Origin: Scleromitrula shiraiana
Taxonomy: Eukaryota > Ascomycota > Leotiomycetes > Helotiales > Sclerotiniaceae
NCBI GenBank assembly: GCA_028455995.1
Contig: JABELC010000013.1
Span: forward strand, 1,178,001-1,242,000
Direction of reading: 5' to 3'
DNA length: 64,000 bases
Translations under genes and position numbers: made by a program
In this document: positions 23,150 to 35,988 of the stretch, piece after piece
Position numbering within the stretch: the stretch's first letter is position 1
Layout of the letters: each line of letters starts with the position of its first letter
The notes under the pieces: model-generated
Seen by the model: the letters and a program-made list of their open reading frames with translations, nothing else
The model's database searches: none
Told to the model about the DNA's origin: nothing

Positions 23150-24539
23150 TGCACTCGCGTCACTTGCGTTATTTGTGTCTTCAGTTAGTTTTATGGGATT
23201 TACTATTTTTTCAATGAGATAGAGACAGAAAAAACGAAAGTTTTCAGCTACCCAGACTCCTCTCCAAATGTTCACACACATAGGTTTGTAAAGCCTAGAA
23301 CAATAGCATAGGAGAACTACCTCCCCTTCTTAAAAATAATTTGAATAGCCCAATCGGATTATGATCATAGGCTTGTGTTACATTGACTACACGACATCTA
23401 TGTCTTAAATTGATGTATTATATTGAAGCCACCACAACCACTGCACCGGTACTGTTCTAGTCCGAATTGCGTTATGCTGTGCCGTATATTGGCTGCTTAC
23501 TATCACATTTTTCAATTCCTAGCTACCTACATAGTAGGTATAATTCATTAAAAGATTGCTTACTGCAGAAGACACCTACCCACTTGAAAATAATTCAACC
23601 ACACATCAGAAATCAAATCATCATTTGCATCTATACATACCTAGGAATCTATGCACATGTACATCTTCACGGCTATATTTCTTTTCTCCTTCTGTTTTTG
23701 ATTGTTACATTCTGATTTTTTCAGGTATGTTTGAATAGAGTGAAGAAAATACAGCTGTACTTTCCAACAAGTACTACTTTATCAGTGTAACCTCAAGCGG
23801 ATATGAAACCAACTGGTTATTACATACAGCATATACATACATTACCAGTAGTCAAAGAAATCATAGAACATGACTAAGTACACAATGTGGTGTGTGGTAC
23901 TTACTGTAATGTGGGTGCAATGCAGTAACAGTTTGGGGCACAGTAAACAATACGAGGAAAACTGTGCCGGCCAGCGTGTCTTGTCCATGTATCAGTATTC
24001 CGGCTGTCAATCCTATCAAATAATTTTTGAAAGCTTCCACCCAAACTCGGCTGATAATTGTCCCGATGTTTGTTTCTCCTCATAATGTTGTGTGGCATAG
24101 ACTTCATTCGACGTACAATTCTGGCCTTGTTCGTTAGAACTTGTAGTAAGCTGTTTGAACCCCCCATCACCACGGTTGAAGTTTTTGCCTGTCGATTGAG
24201 AGTTTTTAGACCCGGTAAAATCTTTGCTGGAAAAGAGTGAGTATGTGCCATGTGTTATGCCACGCCTGACCAGCGAGAAGATCCTGAGAAGAGAGATGGT
24301 TATAAGGGCAATCGGACCCTCCACGCACAGCCAGACACCAATATTAACAATGTTAACTGCATGAAGATAGACAAATTAGGCAAAGCAATTTCGCTCGAAC
24401 ATTTTGTCGGACCTACAGGTCAAGTCTTGTGCTAACACGTGCCCGTACTTCATTACGACTATCAGTCACCCGATGGTGACCCCAATGACTCTGTAGATGT
24501 GTTAACGTGTTATTTCCATAGCTCTAAGAAAATACTTAC
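23150..24539. other. spacer between transporter and PKS relics
   Basis: No gene recognised. At 24677-24540 the minus strand offers a 46-codon exon-like frame (MMAKECNIKPDHRFYSLTA...) ending in a good GTAAGT donor, but no partner exon was found. It may be the 5' scrap of an unrelated gene brought next to the PKS break point. Confidence 0.4.
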
Positions 24540-24689
24540 AAATATCCTAGAACGAAGACTATCATGATCAAAACCTTTCGCCCTAGTTGTAATTGCAGTT
24601 GCTGGAGCATCGGAATTGGCAGCAGTAAGAGAATAAAATCGATGATCAGGCTTGATATTGCACTCCTTAGCCATCATTGGTAGGTATTA

Positions 24690-27150
24690 TTGCAGGTACA
24701 AGGCTCCATAGGAAACCATGATTTGCTGACTGGTTTGCGTTGGAATATTGTCGAGAATAAAGCAAATATTAACAAGTCCGAATTTCCTACCTTGATAGGC
24801 TCTGTTAAGACGAATCTCGGCCACAGTGGAGCCGTTAGTGGGATATCTAGTGTTATCGAACTTCTCATTTCTCTAGAAAAGGGGCTGATGCCATCTACTA
24901 TTGGAATCAAGAATGTGAATCCAGCTCTGAGACTTGAAGATTGTAATGTTTCTGTTGTTACAAAACCCACTCATTGGGCAAAAGGAAGTTCTCTGCGAGC
25001 CAGTATCAACTCATTCGAATATGGAGGAGCCAATTCGCACATAATTGTGGAGTCAGCGGATAGCTACTACATAAAGATTCTTAAACAACCCATATCGGAC
25101 GGTTTTAAATGCTAAGGTAGGTCGTCAACACGCTTGGGGAGATATCTCATTATTCTGATGCGATGATGGTATCTTTACGCCCTGAAAGGTAGGGTTGATA
25201 CAAAGAACTCTACATACTCTGTCGAGTTCGCTGGTATCGTGGTAAAAGTTGGCAGTTCTGTCTGTGATATCATCCCCGGGGCCCCCGCTGTTGTAATGGG
25301 GCCAGGCCATCTGTCAATCTTTGAACGAGTTCCATATTGGACTTGTTGCAAGCTGCACCCGAATGAATCATTTGAGGTAAGTTGAGAGAACGTTAATTTC
25401 ATATTCTCTGGCTCACATACATTATTAGATTATGTGTACAATCCCCCTGGTATTCTCAACAGCAATTTGTGCTTTGCGTGAAGGAGCCAACCTCCAAAAA
25501 GGCGAGGTAAGAGTCAATCTGATATACAATATCCAAGAATTTGTACTTACATTATGATTCGTCGGTTTTAATCCACTCAGCGGCTGGCAGAGTTGGTATC
25601 GCTGCAATTCAGATTGCACAGCAAATCGGAGCAGAGGTGAGCTTCCATGTACTCCATACTGTTCCAAGACTTATAACTCTAAACATTGGCCACAGTCGGG
25701 AGTGAACATAAGAGGAAATTCCTAATTGATTCATTCGGATTAAGGGACGATCACATTTTAAGTTCTCGGGACTCTAGATGTGATGAAAGCAACTTCCGGT
25801 AGGGGCATTGATGTGATCCTCAACAGTCTCGTCGGCGAACTGTTGCAAGAAGGCTGGCGTGCTTGTGCTGAATTTGGTCGATTTATTGAGATTGGTAAGC
25901 GGGATATAATCGATAGTGGTAGGTTACCTATGGGAGATTTTGAACTAAATATCACCTTTCCTGCATTCGATCTGGGTGGCCTTTTATTCACATGACAGGA
26001 GACATAAGAACACATAGCACAAGTATGTAGACCCTTGACCTTCGTGAGCAGCGACTCTGATACTTACATAAATAGTCTTTTACACGAGAGCGTACTGTTG
26101 TTTTGAGATGGAAAGATCCGAACGGATACACCTCTGAAAGCCTTTGATGCATCACAAGTTGCACACGCTTTCAATTATTTTTCACTTGGCACTCGCATTG
26201 GAAAAGTTGCTCTATCTTTCCAAGACCCAACTTCTATCATAAAGATGAGTTAACATCGCCTATCGTAATAATCGTGACCTAATGATTGCTAGCTTGCTCC
26301 TCTTAAGTTTAAGGCAAAGTTCGACTTCACTAAGAGTTATCTGCTAATTGGATACCTGGGAGGACTGGGTCAGAGCTTAGCACGTTGGATGCTTCAGCGT
26401 GGAGCTCAAAAATTTGTGTTCCTTGAGCGCTTAGGATTGACAAAAAAGATAGCCAGGCTTCTTGTGGCTGATATTAAACAAGCTGGTGGACAAGCCTTGG
26501 TGGTGCAAGTAGATGTAAGTATAATGGCGGATGTTGAAGTTGCTATCGGAAGTATCGAAGGCCCAATTGGAGGGGTCGTACAATCTGCCATGGCCCTTGA
26601 TGTAAGTAAAGCCCATCTGACAGCGTATCGAATTGTTATCACAAATCAATCACTAACACTGAAATCACAGGAGGCTCTTTTCACCCAGATGGCTTGGGAG
26701 CGATGGCATACATCCATCAGTCCTAAAGTTAACGAGATCTGGAACCTTCACAGATCGCTAGCTGGAAGAGAAAACGATCTAGGCTTCTTTCTCATGAAGA
26801 GTTCAATAGCAGGAACAGTCGGAACAGCAACAGAAACCAGCTACTGTGCCTCGAATTCTTTTCTCGACTCTTTTGCCAGATACCAACGCCACCAAGAACT
26901 GAAAGCAACATCGATTGCACTTGGTATGATCTCTGAGATCGGTTACTTGCACGAAGGCAGTCATGAAGCGTTGTCAAAAGCCGTGATCATTGTCTGGGTC
27001 AAGAAATTGAGCAACGTGATTCTGATGGAAGAAGATAAGTTGAGTATTGATACGCATTTTGGGGCCTTTGGATTTGGCTCTATGCTAACTGCTGATCTGC
27101 GTCAATTTGTTTTTCGGACCTTGGATGTGGATATCAAGTTTCCAGCCTGA
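24690..27150 (+). pseudogene. reducing polyketide synthase relic (KS tail, ER, KR)
   Basis: Pieces of a highly reducing type I iterative PKS. 24775-25090 encodes the C-terminal ketosynthase: GSVKTNLGHSGAVSGISSVI with the conserved K..GH, and INSFEYGGANSHIIVE. About 25228-25990 is enoylreductase: FAGIVVKVGSSVCDIIPG, MGPGHLSIFERVPYW, SVLIHSAAGRVGIAAIQIAQ, VILNSLVGELLQEGWRACAEFGRFIEIGKRD, with ASQVAHAFNYFSLGTRIGK after it. About 26300-27150 is ketoreductase: LLIGYLGGLGQSLARWMLQRGA, then SYCASNSFLDSFARYQ carrying the catalytic Tyr region. The KS active-site Cys half, acyltransferase, dehydratase, methyltransferase and carrier protein are absent. There is a frame break near 25770 and an intron acceptor near 25560 that reads CG instead of AG. 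It cannot make a working synthase. Confidence 0.85.
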
Positions 27151-29105
27151 GTGCTGTTGGCAAAAGATATAACAATTACTACTAGTAGTACTATTAAAAT
27201 CTTTTACTAGTAACTTTTTAATTCTCAATATAATTAAACTTCATTAATAATATACTATATAAAAAATAACAAAAAATAACTGAATAAAAATTAAAAATAT
27301 CTTAAAAATAACTTTATAAATTAAGTATTAAAATAATTTTTCTTAAAATAAACTTGAAATTGAAATTTAAACTTGAACTTGAATTGAATAAATTATTATT
27401 TATACTTAACTTGAATACTAGTAGTATCATTTCATTACTAGTAAATATTACTACTAGTAGTAAATATTACTAGTAAAAATACTACTAGTAACTTGAAGCT
27501 TTATCAAACTTGATTAATAGTACTACTACTAGTACTACTAGTAGTACTAGTATTAGTAATTAAATTTAATTAAACGCTCTATGATAAATATTAAACGCTC
27601 TGGCATGCTACTAAATATTCTACTACTAGTACTATCATAGTAGTAAGACATTTCATTAGAGTCTGAATCATACTTTCGTAATCATAATTATTATATCTCA
27701 CTGCGAATCGCTTGACAAGATGAAGCTGAAAATATTATAAAAGAAATATATAAAAATATAATTAATATGAAATCCGCAATATATTTAGATTAATCTCTAG
27801 GGTCCTTTAATTCCGGCACGTCTACTAGTAAACCACATATTTAGCGCGAACTTCAAGTTCTAAATTCAGCGCATCGCCATAATCCATAGATATTAACCAA
27901 TCATTTCTCAATTGTAGTAAACTTTTTGCGTAAAGGTACACTCAGGCTATACCAATCTGTTGCATCTCTTGCACTGCATGTTGTCGGGACTTTCTAGAAA
28001 GAGGAAGAAAGAAAAAGTCGAAGAAAATGAAGTCTGGACGATATTTGGATTGGATGGCTGTTGGATTACTTCTGTCGTACCATATACAGTTACAGTACGG
28101 AAGTAGTACGCACAGTTACAACACATGTACTACAGTGTAAGGATGTAATGCCTGTGCGTTAACGAATGCCTCTGAATTGCCATCAAACTGGTAAAAAGTC
28201 CCTTGCTAGTATTCACATACAATATTCAATTTTTTATACTAGTATGATAATAAATGATTAATTTATATTAATTAGCCATTAGTATTATATAGTAATCAAC
28301 TTGAATTCTAATAAAATCATTCAAGTTCCGAGTCATTTAATCTATATAATTTATATAATCCACTATTACTACTACTACTAGTAGTAGTAGTAGTAGTATG
28401 ATATAATTTATATAATTTACTTCTATTAATGATATATAATATTATATTTAAATCTTCAAGTTTATAATTTAATAATTAAAAATCTATAAAAATAAAAATT
28501 AAACAAATATAAAACTTTTTTAAACAACTTGAAGTTACATCATGAAAGTAATAACATTACTAATTCCTAAAAAAAATCTAAATTGATATCAATTCAAACG
28601 CTCCCACTTGTTCGTGCCACCCTTGTTCGTGCCACCCTTGTTCGTGCCACCTGCCTGTAGATAAGGGTCGGTATTCATCCCTTTTACAGATTTGGAAGCA
28701 ACATACCTACTCTATTTGAAGATTATTTTCAATTGGAAAAGGCATGAGTAAGATTCAAAAGCCCAAGATTACCCCTTCTAATCCAATGTTTCAATAAATA
28801 GTATGATAGTACCTAGGTAGTACTTTAACATTCACTTTTGACCTCCTTGACTCATTTCCTCTACACCACAGTCACTTACTTCAGTTCACAACTAACCCCT
28901 AGAAAGCGATTGAAACAATATTAAAACAAAAAAAGATTGAAGACATTCACAACGAGAAGAAAAGAAAGAAAAAAAAGCCACGGCCATTTCATTAGTATGA
29001 AACGTTTCTCAATATTGTGATCCAAATCATGCAGGATCGTTTCCGTTACTCGTACGACAGGATCCAGCATTCTTGAACGGACACGTTAAAATATCAACAT
29101 AAGCA
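27151..29105. other. AT-rich tract rich in ACT/AGT triplets, then PH-gene promoter
   Basis: 27170-28580 is very AT-rich with many ACTAGT palindromes and runs of (ACT)n next to (AGT)n, for example around 27520-27550 and 28363-28400, plus several frames full of stops. It looks like mutated repeat DNA. From 28600 composition returns to normal, and the last ~250 bases, with CA-rich and A-rich parts, are probably the promoter and 5' UTR of the gene at 29106. Confidence 0.55.
28607..28651. repeat. three perfect 15-bp tandem repeats
   Basis: CTTGTTCGTGCCACC occurs three times head to tail at the edge of the AT-rich tract. Confidence 0.95.
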
Positions 29106-30518
29106 ATGAGTACAACGACAACAATTGAAAACTTCAGTCATAATGTAACCATGGACGAGATTACTCTCATGCCTCAAATTCCTCCAAGTTCGAATACAGG
29201 TCGAGTTTCAATGGAGGATTATTTCAAACGACAGAATGAGACCTCTGGTCAAGAGCAAGATGCTGAGGGTGAAGAGGAACCAGAAGAAGAGGAACCAGAT
29301 CAGGAAGATGAAATTGAGGAGGACAAACCCGAAGATACGGATAGCATAGCAGATCCGCTTCTTGACTCTCCCCCATCATATGATGCTTCGATCTCTCCAT
29401 CGAGTCTGCGAAATCGATTTAAGGTCCAGCCTCGAGAGGACGAAGGTCGTGAAGTTCTTCCGAGTTATTCTACCGCTATTAGTTTAGAGAATGTGTTCAC
29501 TAGGAAGATGGAGCTACAGGGCGCAATACATAGAGCTCATGATAGGAATTGGTATAAGGTATTGGCAACACTGCAAGGCACCGCTTTGACCTTCTATAAA
29601 TTTAAGACTACGGGAGTATTTGGTAGATCTGATGGACGAAAGGGCACACCGGATTATCCTGCTGGAACGAAATGTGGAAGTCTTATAGGGAGCTACAATT
29701 TACAGCATGCTGATGTTGGAATTGCTGCGGATTATATCAAGTAGGTTAATTAACTTTATTTAGTGGATTAAGTGCTAACATTATCCAGGAAACGATATGT
29801 GATTCGGGTTCGAGCAGAGGCAGATCAATTCCTGCTATCCTGCCTGAAAATTGAAACATTTGTTCACTGGCTTCAATCTTTATTTACTGCTATCGATCTT
29901 GCGCTTCCACTCGACGACAGACAAATTCCTCGAGACCAGAGTATCCCACGATCGCGAAGACGTAGACGAAGAAATGCCGAGGTGGACCCAGCCTTATTAC
30001 GAGAACAAGAAGAAATAATTCGAAGACATTATCCGCAACTGGCAACTCCCACAGCAGCTGAAGAGTCAAATAGGGAAAGATTACGACCTGCCACTGCGCC
30101 TGCTATCCCACGCCAAGTAGTAAACTGCACAACCGACGTTGCCATTGAAGTTGCTCTCCACGACCTAGGACTCATTGGAAGATTACCTCGCCGACATCGT
30201 ACTTTCCAACGCCGAAACAACGACAGCAACCACCCATCCATCTCTCCCGAGACAGGTAAATGGCAACCGCAACATCAATGGTCCGCTATGTACGATATGC
30301 TATACGCTCGCAAATGCATGGCCATCCTAACAGATCGATCTCCTCGAAAGTCCAACTATCTGATCGTGAAAGGCAAGCGATGGATTGTCGATTGGGCTAC
30401 TGGAACGATGACGAAATGCGGGCCACCGGATTACGGTGATGATTATTGGGGGAGGTGGAAAATTGATCCGTATGGAACTTTGACGAAAGCACGAATGATG
30501 GATTCCTTGATTGCTTGA
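29106..30518 (+). CDS. pleckstrin-homology domain protein, 454 aa
   Basis: Exons 29106-29740 and 29789-30518; the 48 nt intron (GTAGGT...GCTAAC...CCAG) joins IAADYIK to KRYVIRV in phase 2. Residues ~55-80 form a Glu/Asp-rich tract (EGEEEPEEEEPDQEDEIEE), followed by PPSYDA and LPSYSTA, which resemble PPxY-type arrestin/WW ligands. The PH fold spans the splice: NWYKVLATLQGTALTFYKF (strands 1-3), YNLQHADVGIAADYIKKRYVIRVRAEADQFLL, and the closing helix VHWLQSLFTAIDLAL. The C-terminal half is Arg-rich (RSRRRRRRNAEVD) with a conserved-looking WSAMYDMLYARKCMAIL and a Trp-rich end. PH domains typically bind phosphoinositides or proteins at membranes; the partner here is unknown. Confidence 0.88.
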
Positions 30519-31095
30519 TTGATTGATTGGTACAATGGGTTGGTTTGTTTGGAGTTCTTATTTGCTGGCATGGGAGGAACACGGATGCGATGGAACGGAT
30601 AACAAAAATAACATAAAAGCATTGGCTTGCTGGCGTCTAGATGAGTTGATTTGATATACAATATATACAATACGACACGATACAATAGGGAAGAACAAAC
30701 AGTACCCCGATCTGATGGCGGGAACTTGTAATGGGGATTTTATATGGGGTGTTTATGGAGCTGAGCTGAGCTGAGCTGAGCTTTACTCTGTTTTCTACAT
30801 CTTGGTGTTGGTTGGTTGGTTGGTTGTTTCTACTTTGTACTTTTAGCTTTAGACTACGTAGATTTTGGCTTTGAGGTTGACTTTCAATACTATTTTATTC
30901 TATTCTTGATTTTAACACCTTATTTCTTGACTTATATGTATGTGTAGACCAATGAATCCCGTTGTTCAATACTCAATACACAATACTAAAAACTCCCTTC
31001 CATATCTCACCTCCTCCCGCCCCCCTTACTCCAAACGCCGTCAAAATAAAACAAAAAATAGGTATAAATCTTTCTCCCAAAACGTCCATCAATAT
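30519..31095. other. convergent 3' spacer with (GAGCT)5
   Basis: Lies between the PH gene and NNF1, which point toward each other. Contains five exact GAGCT copies at 30758-30782 and a short TTGG run near 30808-30823. No gene seen. Confidence 0.65.
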
Positions 31096-32071
31096 CTAAA
31101 TATCTCTCAAAGCACCCTCCGCCCCCAACGCCTCCCTCCCCAACCCCTCCACCGTTGCTCCCAACACCTCATTCGCGCGATCCAAATCCTCCACCACGCT
31201 CTCGACGGCTCTAACCAAGCGTTCGATTTCCTCTCGTTGTTTTTTGATTTCTTCGGCCAACATGGCGTTCTGCGATTGTGTCGTTTGCAGTTTGGCGTTG
31301 AGCTGCGATTGCTGCGTGCTGTAGATGGGGCGGAGGTGGGCGGAGAGGATAGCAGCGGCGGGGAGGGTGTGGGGGCTAACGGGGGAGGGGAGTGTCAGCT
31401 TTCGGATAGAGAAAAAAGTAGATAGGAAAGTAAGAAAACAAAAGAAAAACTCACGCAACATCCCCCTCCCCCTTCACAGCACCATCATCCCCATCCACGC
31501 CCCTCGCCTTCTTCCTCCTCGCACTTTCATAAACCCCTTCCAACCCATTCAACCCCTCCACCAGCCTCCTCTCCCTCAATATCTTCTCAAAATCATTCGT
31601 CGCGAACCGCTCCAATCCCTGCACCATCTGCGCATGCACAGTCTTCAGCGATTCCGGCGCATTGGCTGCGATGGTCGGGAAACAGGAACAGAATTGTGGG
31701 TAGCTGATTGCGCGCAGGGAGGAGGTGAGGGTCCGGTTGTAGATGGCGATTAGTTTTGAAGCGCGGGGGCCGGGGGTAGAGGGGATGGGGGGGTTGGGGG
31801 GTGGGGAGGGAGATGGGGAGGGGGGAATGTCGGTTGTGGGAGCTGGGGTTGTAGGTGTGGGTGTGGGCGTTGTCATATTTGGGGTTGCTGGTAATTGTAA
31901 TTGTGGTGGTGGTTTTTCCTCTGGAACATTGAATATTATTGAGTTGTTTTTGTTTACTTTGCAATTCTGCCGTTTCTTTGGTTGCGGATTATTTGGCGGT
32001 GCGGGATGACGCGCCTCGGCTAGCGATCCATGGTCTCGTCCTCGTCCTCGTCCTCGTCGGTTGAATCTCAT
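31096..32071 (-). CDS. NNF1: kinetochore protein Nnf1 (MIND/Mis12 complex), 298 aa
   Basis: Nnf1 is the fungal counterpart of PMF1, a subunit of the MIND/Mis12 complex that links centromeric chromatin to the Ndc80 microtubule-binding complex. Exons 32071-31455 and 31375-31096, joined in phase 2 through GTGAGT...GTTAG. The N-terminus has an RGRGRGR tract and a long Pro/Thr-rich linker. The Nnf1 core starts near residue 105: ASKLIAIYNRTLTSSLRAI, YPQFCSCFPTIAANAP, then ERFATNDFEKILRERRLVEGLNGLE, a coiled coil. Exon 2 opens with APHTLPAAAILSAHLRP, a family hallmark, and finishes in a second coiled coil (NAMLAEEIKKQREEIERLV). Recognition is by remembered family pattern and is strong. Confidence 0.88.
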
Positions 32072-32804
32072 CCATCAATGATTTTAAATTCTAGCAGCCT
32101 AAATCTTCCTACGCATTCCTACAAATTATTCAATGCCTCTGCAAGCATTTTCATGCGTTCTTCTTGCCACTACTGCACTCATTCCGTAATTTTCAAAATT
32201 GGACACTGATACGAGCTTTGGAAGCGCGATAGAATGCCTTTGCCGCTTCCTTGCAGGAAGGCGAAGTCCATCAGAGTGCTTCAAAAGCGCGATATCATGG
32301 AGGTTTTTGGGGCTTATTTGGTTTGGAAAACACGCAAGTTCTTCAGGAAGAACACTGGCATTTACTATTCAAAGCGAAGGGAGCTCTTCCTAGTAACCCA
32401 ATGCTCAGTGGTTAGGTTACGAGACCTCCATAATATATAAAGTTATATATCCATTGGGATGAATTACGCTGGCAGTGCATAGAACTTGTTAATTTTTAGT
32501 TCGAAAACGAGCTGTTTATGCTAGAAACAGATAAGCAATTCATGTTACTATGCCAAAATTCTATCATCGTATCATCTCTTTTCATATGTATTTTCAATTG
32601 CAAACTCAATAAGTCTTTCGAAGGTTGTCACTTTCTTTTTGTTGATACTTTAATTTTCTTACACTCAAATATGCCCATCTCCTTTATCATGCACCCCAGA
32701 ATCAGCCCCGCAGAAGCCGCTGGGACAAATAGATTGGGTCAACGGCTTTCAGTGAACATAGGCTCTGGATTTCAAAACTTTGGCATTGCCCGTGGTCAGA
32801 TGTT
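32072..32804. other. intergenic upstream of NNF1
   Basis: Divergent region between NNF1 and the membrane-protein pseudogene. A frame from Met 32671 (MPISFIMHPRISPAEAAG...) may be the original N-terminus of the pseudogene, now out of frame with the rest. Otherwise nothing is seen. Confidence 0.45.
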
Positions 32805-34846
32805 TTGACAGGCTTAACCGGAGAAGATGGCACAACAGACTCGCGTTGCTCTTCTCTTCTAGAATTACCCGAGCCGAGATCTCAGGAATCAAATATTGAT
32901 CCGAAATCATCAACTTCATCTACAACTAATATCGCTTCAAATTCCAAACCCAGAAGTCTATTGCCAGTTGCTCCTTCTACTAGAACTATGTCTTGGAACC
33001 TTCATTGGATGGAGTTGGTGTTGATGTGTTCGATGCTTGTTGTTGGTTCCGGGCTCTCACTTGGTCATCATTTCTGCTACGCTTCGTTGGATGGAACAGT
33101 TCCCGAGAACTCATCAAGACAGGCCTGGCCAATTCGATTTGGTACAGCGTTTTCATATCTCTGTGTGGCATGTTTAAAAGCTGTGACAGTTACTTCATTG
33201 GGACAGTATATCTGGATGGTAGTCAAATGCAAATCATTCACAATGGGTATGTCAAACTAGATTTTGATTTGATTGTTGCAATAATGTGCTCGAACTGATT
33301 CTAGAAGGAACATTGGACAAGTTATTTGCTTTGACAGCAAGTTCACTTAGTTTCTTCAGCCTTGTTATAATCAAAGATGCAATCCCTGCGGCACTTATGG
33401 GTATTCTCTTTTGGTATTATCATTTGCCATTCGCATCTCAATACACTAAAAGCTCTTAGTCTTACTGATACTAGCGCCACTTAGGTTTATGGATGTTGCA
33501 TCCTTCGCCCCAGCTGCCACGCTCACCGTCGCTCCCAGAAATACTACTGCTATGGTTCCTGTTCCTGTCCTTGAGAGCTCTAGACCTGGTTGGAAACTTT
33601 CACTAGACCATAGCTCTTGGAAAGATAGCTCACCTCCGAATAGTATTGCGTCACAGTCAGCCGTCATCTTCGATGTGGCACCTATATATCGTCCAGTAAC
33701 CAGTCAAGATTGGTCATATAATATATAGAATTCTCGGGCCCAACTGTTCAATGTAAAATGGTCAATATAACCATGGACGGGAGCAGACATAGTATTTTTC
33801 TTGCTTCTCACATTGGTAGTTCGGACAGGAATGATTCTCCTACACGTTATTTGATTGTCTATAAATCTTGGATGCCCTCCCTTAACCAAACCCCATTCAA
33901 ACAATTGACCTTTGACGATCCATTTTCAAGTTACGATAATGAGTACAGTATTGTCGTGGTAAGCTCGACTCTATCTATTGTATGTACTCTGATAAATGTT
34001 TCATTTGATATCACAATCGCATCTATTTCAGGGAAGCAGCAAATCACACAGCACAAAGTAACATATCTGAACGATTTTCTTGACAGCTCAATCGATGATG
34101 CGGTAGATATGTACAGCTCCCACTTCGATGCATTAGCATGGGTACTGGGTGAAGAGATGTCAATATTACAATCACGAGTCAACAATACCGACGACACAGA
34201 ATTTGGGGTACAGAGATCGGATACCAATACTAGATTTATTGGTTCGATAGGATATGATGACATTCAAAACTCCCCGTTTAAAACCGAGTTAATCACGGGC
34301 AACATCATCGCAAGTACTGAGAAATTTGAGGAGACTTTCCCCAAGCAACCGGGATCATATCGCACCGAAACATTGATACGATCAATCGAGGATCTATCAA
34401 ACAATATCACAATAGGCTATCTTGGCTCCCCTGAACTCACCAACATGTTCAGTATAGAAATCTCACGACTCTAGACATAATAAAAGTTTACGCATATCAT
34501 CCATTTTATCTTCTTCTTTCGTACAGTATCGGCCTTCTGTTCGCAACAATCGCCGCTGCTATTGGTCTCTATTCTCTAGATTGAAATGGAGTAGTTCATT
34601 TGTGTTCGTTTTCTGCCATTGTTGCGACGACTAGGAGTTCAGGGTCTGGATGATTTGACGAAAGGTGTTTCGTTGGGAGCTGATCCGTTGCCGAAAGATA
34701 TTAAGAAGACGAAGTTGAGGTTTGAAGCTTTGGGCAGGAAGGGGAAGGCTGGTCTAAAGCAGAAGCATGATGGTGATGTATCGCATAATGCATTTGGTTT
34801 TGAGGGGAATGTTGGGGAGTTAAAAAGAGGGGGGGCGTATATATAA
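32805..34846 (+). pseudogene. fungal multi-pass membrane protein, multiply frame-broken
   Basis: Resembles a large Pezizomycotina family of unknown function with an N-terminal GHHxxY...LDG membrane block and a C-terminal membrane helix before a VATTR motif. Pieces: 32805-33246 (LSLGHHFCYASLDGTVPENS...), intron, 33305-33400 (TLDKLFALTASSLSFFSL), intron, 33460-33728, then 33731-34474 (FSGPTVQCKMVNITMDG...) and 34480-34846 (LLFATIAAAIGLYS, SAIVATTR, LDDLTKGVSLGADPLP). Lesions: two extra bases (TA in an AT run) at 33719-33728 create a TAG and shift the frame between WSYNI and EFSGP; the frame changes again around 34472-34486; TGA at 34582-34584 breaks SLD-NGVVH; one extra G near 34642 shifts the frame before GLDDLTK. 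No ATG heads the first frame. Four independent lesions make this a pseudogene. Confidence 0.82.
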
Positions 34847-35988
34847 GTTAAAAGGGCTTTTCCCGTGGTGCTAAAATATAGAATTGGGTTCAGGGCCTAG
34901 AGGAAATAGAAAACAATTTCACTTGCAACTGTAACATCTTGGCAATTCAGGTAGCTAAGGAGATTCATGTCCTGTCAAACCCTACCATTGTTTGATACCA
35001 CGAAATGCATCATCGAGTAGCAGTTTCACGACACAGTTTGCTTTACTGTAAGCCTTGGTTGTAGATCTCGGTTGTCGGGTATGCAGCTGTGATATCTCAT
35101 CCACTCAGTTGCTTGATGAATAAATGGATGGAGGTGCTTGCTCCAATCATTTTGAGATGTTAAAATTCGTCTGCGCACATAAGTATCTAGGTAGTTGTGC
35201 AGCAATTTGCATACGAGATGTATTTGATCTGACACAACCAAGCACAGAGATCGAAATGCAATGCTTTACTATGTCCTGGGGCTCGAACTTGTAGACGCGT
35301 TATAAAACACGATGAGATTACAAGAAATCAAGCCACACAGGATTCATAATAGTGGCGCATGAAGTCTGTTGTCAGGTCATTCAAGTATATCCTCCAAGGT
35401 TCTGATTGGTCTCGTCGTGTTGTCCATGCACAGAGCTGCAGCTTCCCAGCCCCGTTGATATTAGTTGCAGAATAATTTGTCCATCTTTCTCCACACGAAC
35501 CAAGATTCTACTTACTTTCTTTCAACCGTGTTTTGTATACACATACGCTGTGAACTGTCAATAATATATCCTCGAATATTGTTACAATCGCATCTTCAAT
35601 ATCGTCAAAGTCAATTGGAACTCTTGTAGGGATCTCCAAAGCCGATAAATCTCGGATCTTTTTTCACCGCCTACGGCTTAAAATTTGGTTACCTGGCGAA
35701 CAAGCTATCATCAACCAACTGTTTACCTTTCGATAAGCACTTTTATTACTCTGACTTCAATTTTCACCGCTACGGGAAGCAATTTTACAATAAGTTTCAT
35801 ACTCCAGGTTCATATAGTTTTGCTCCATACATTCTAGAACCCCATATTCGATACCAAAAATATCCAATTCCACATTCCCCTCATCTCGATAGTGTGGTGC
35901 CGATCGAGCCTTTGCATGCAGTTCTTCTATCACGAATATACTTCATCAGTATTGAGGTTGCCAGTCCAAAGGCGGCATATTCGCCGTC
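34847..35988. other. intergenic, promoter of the b561-domain gene
   Basis: No gene supported. The last ~200 bases before 35989 are C/A-rich and probably include the 5' leader. Confidence 0.5.

Noticed and set aside
24540..24677. 46-codon minus-strand exon-like frame with a good GTAAGT donor
   Set aside because: No following exon could be found, and it abuts the broken end of the PKS relic; mentioned only as a possible scrap.
31743..32009. plus-strand Gly-rich frame
   Set aside because: Antisense shadow of the Pro/Thr-rich linker of NNF1.
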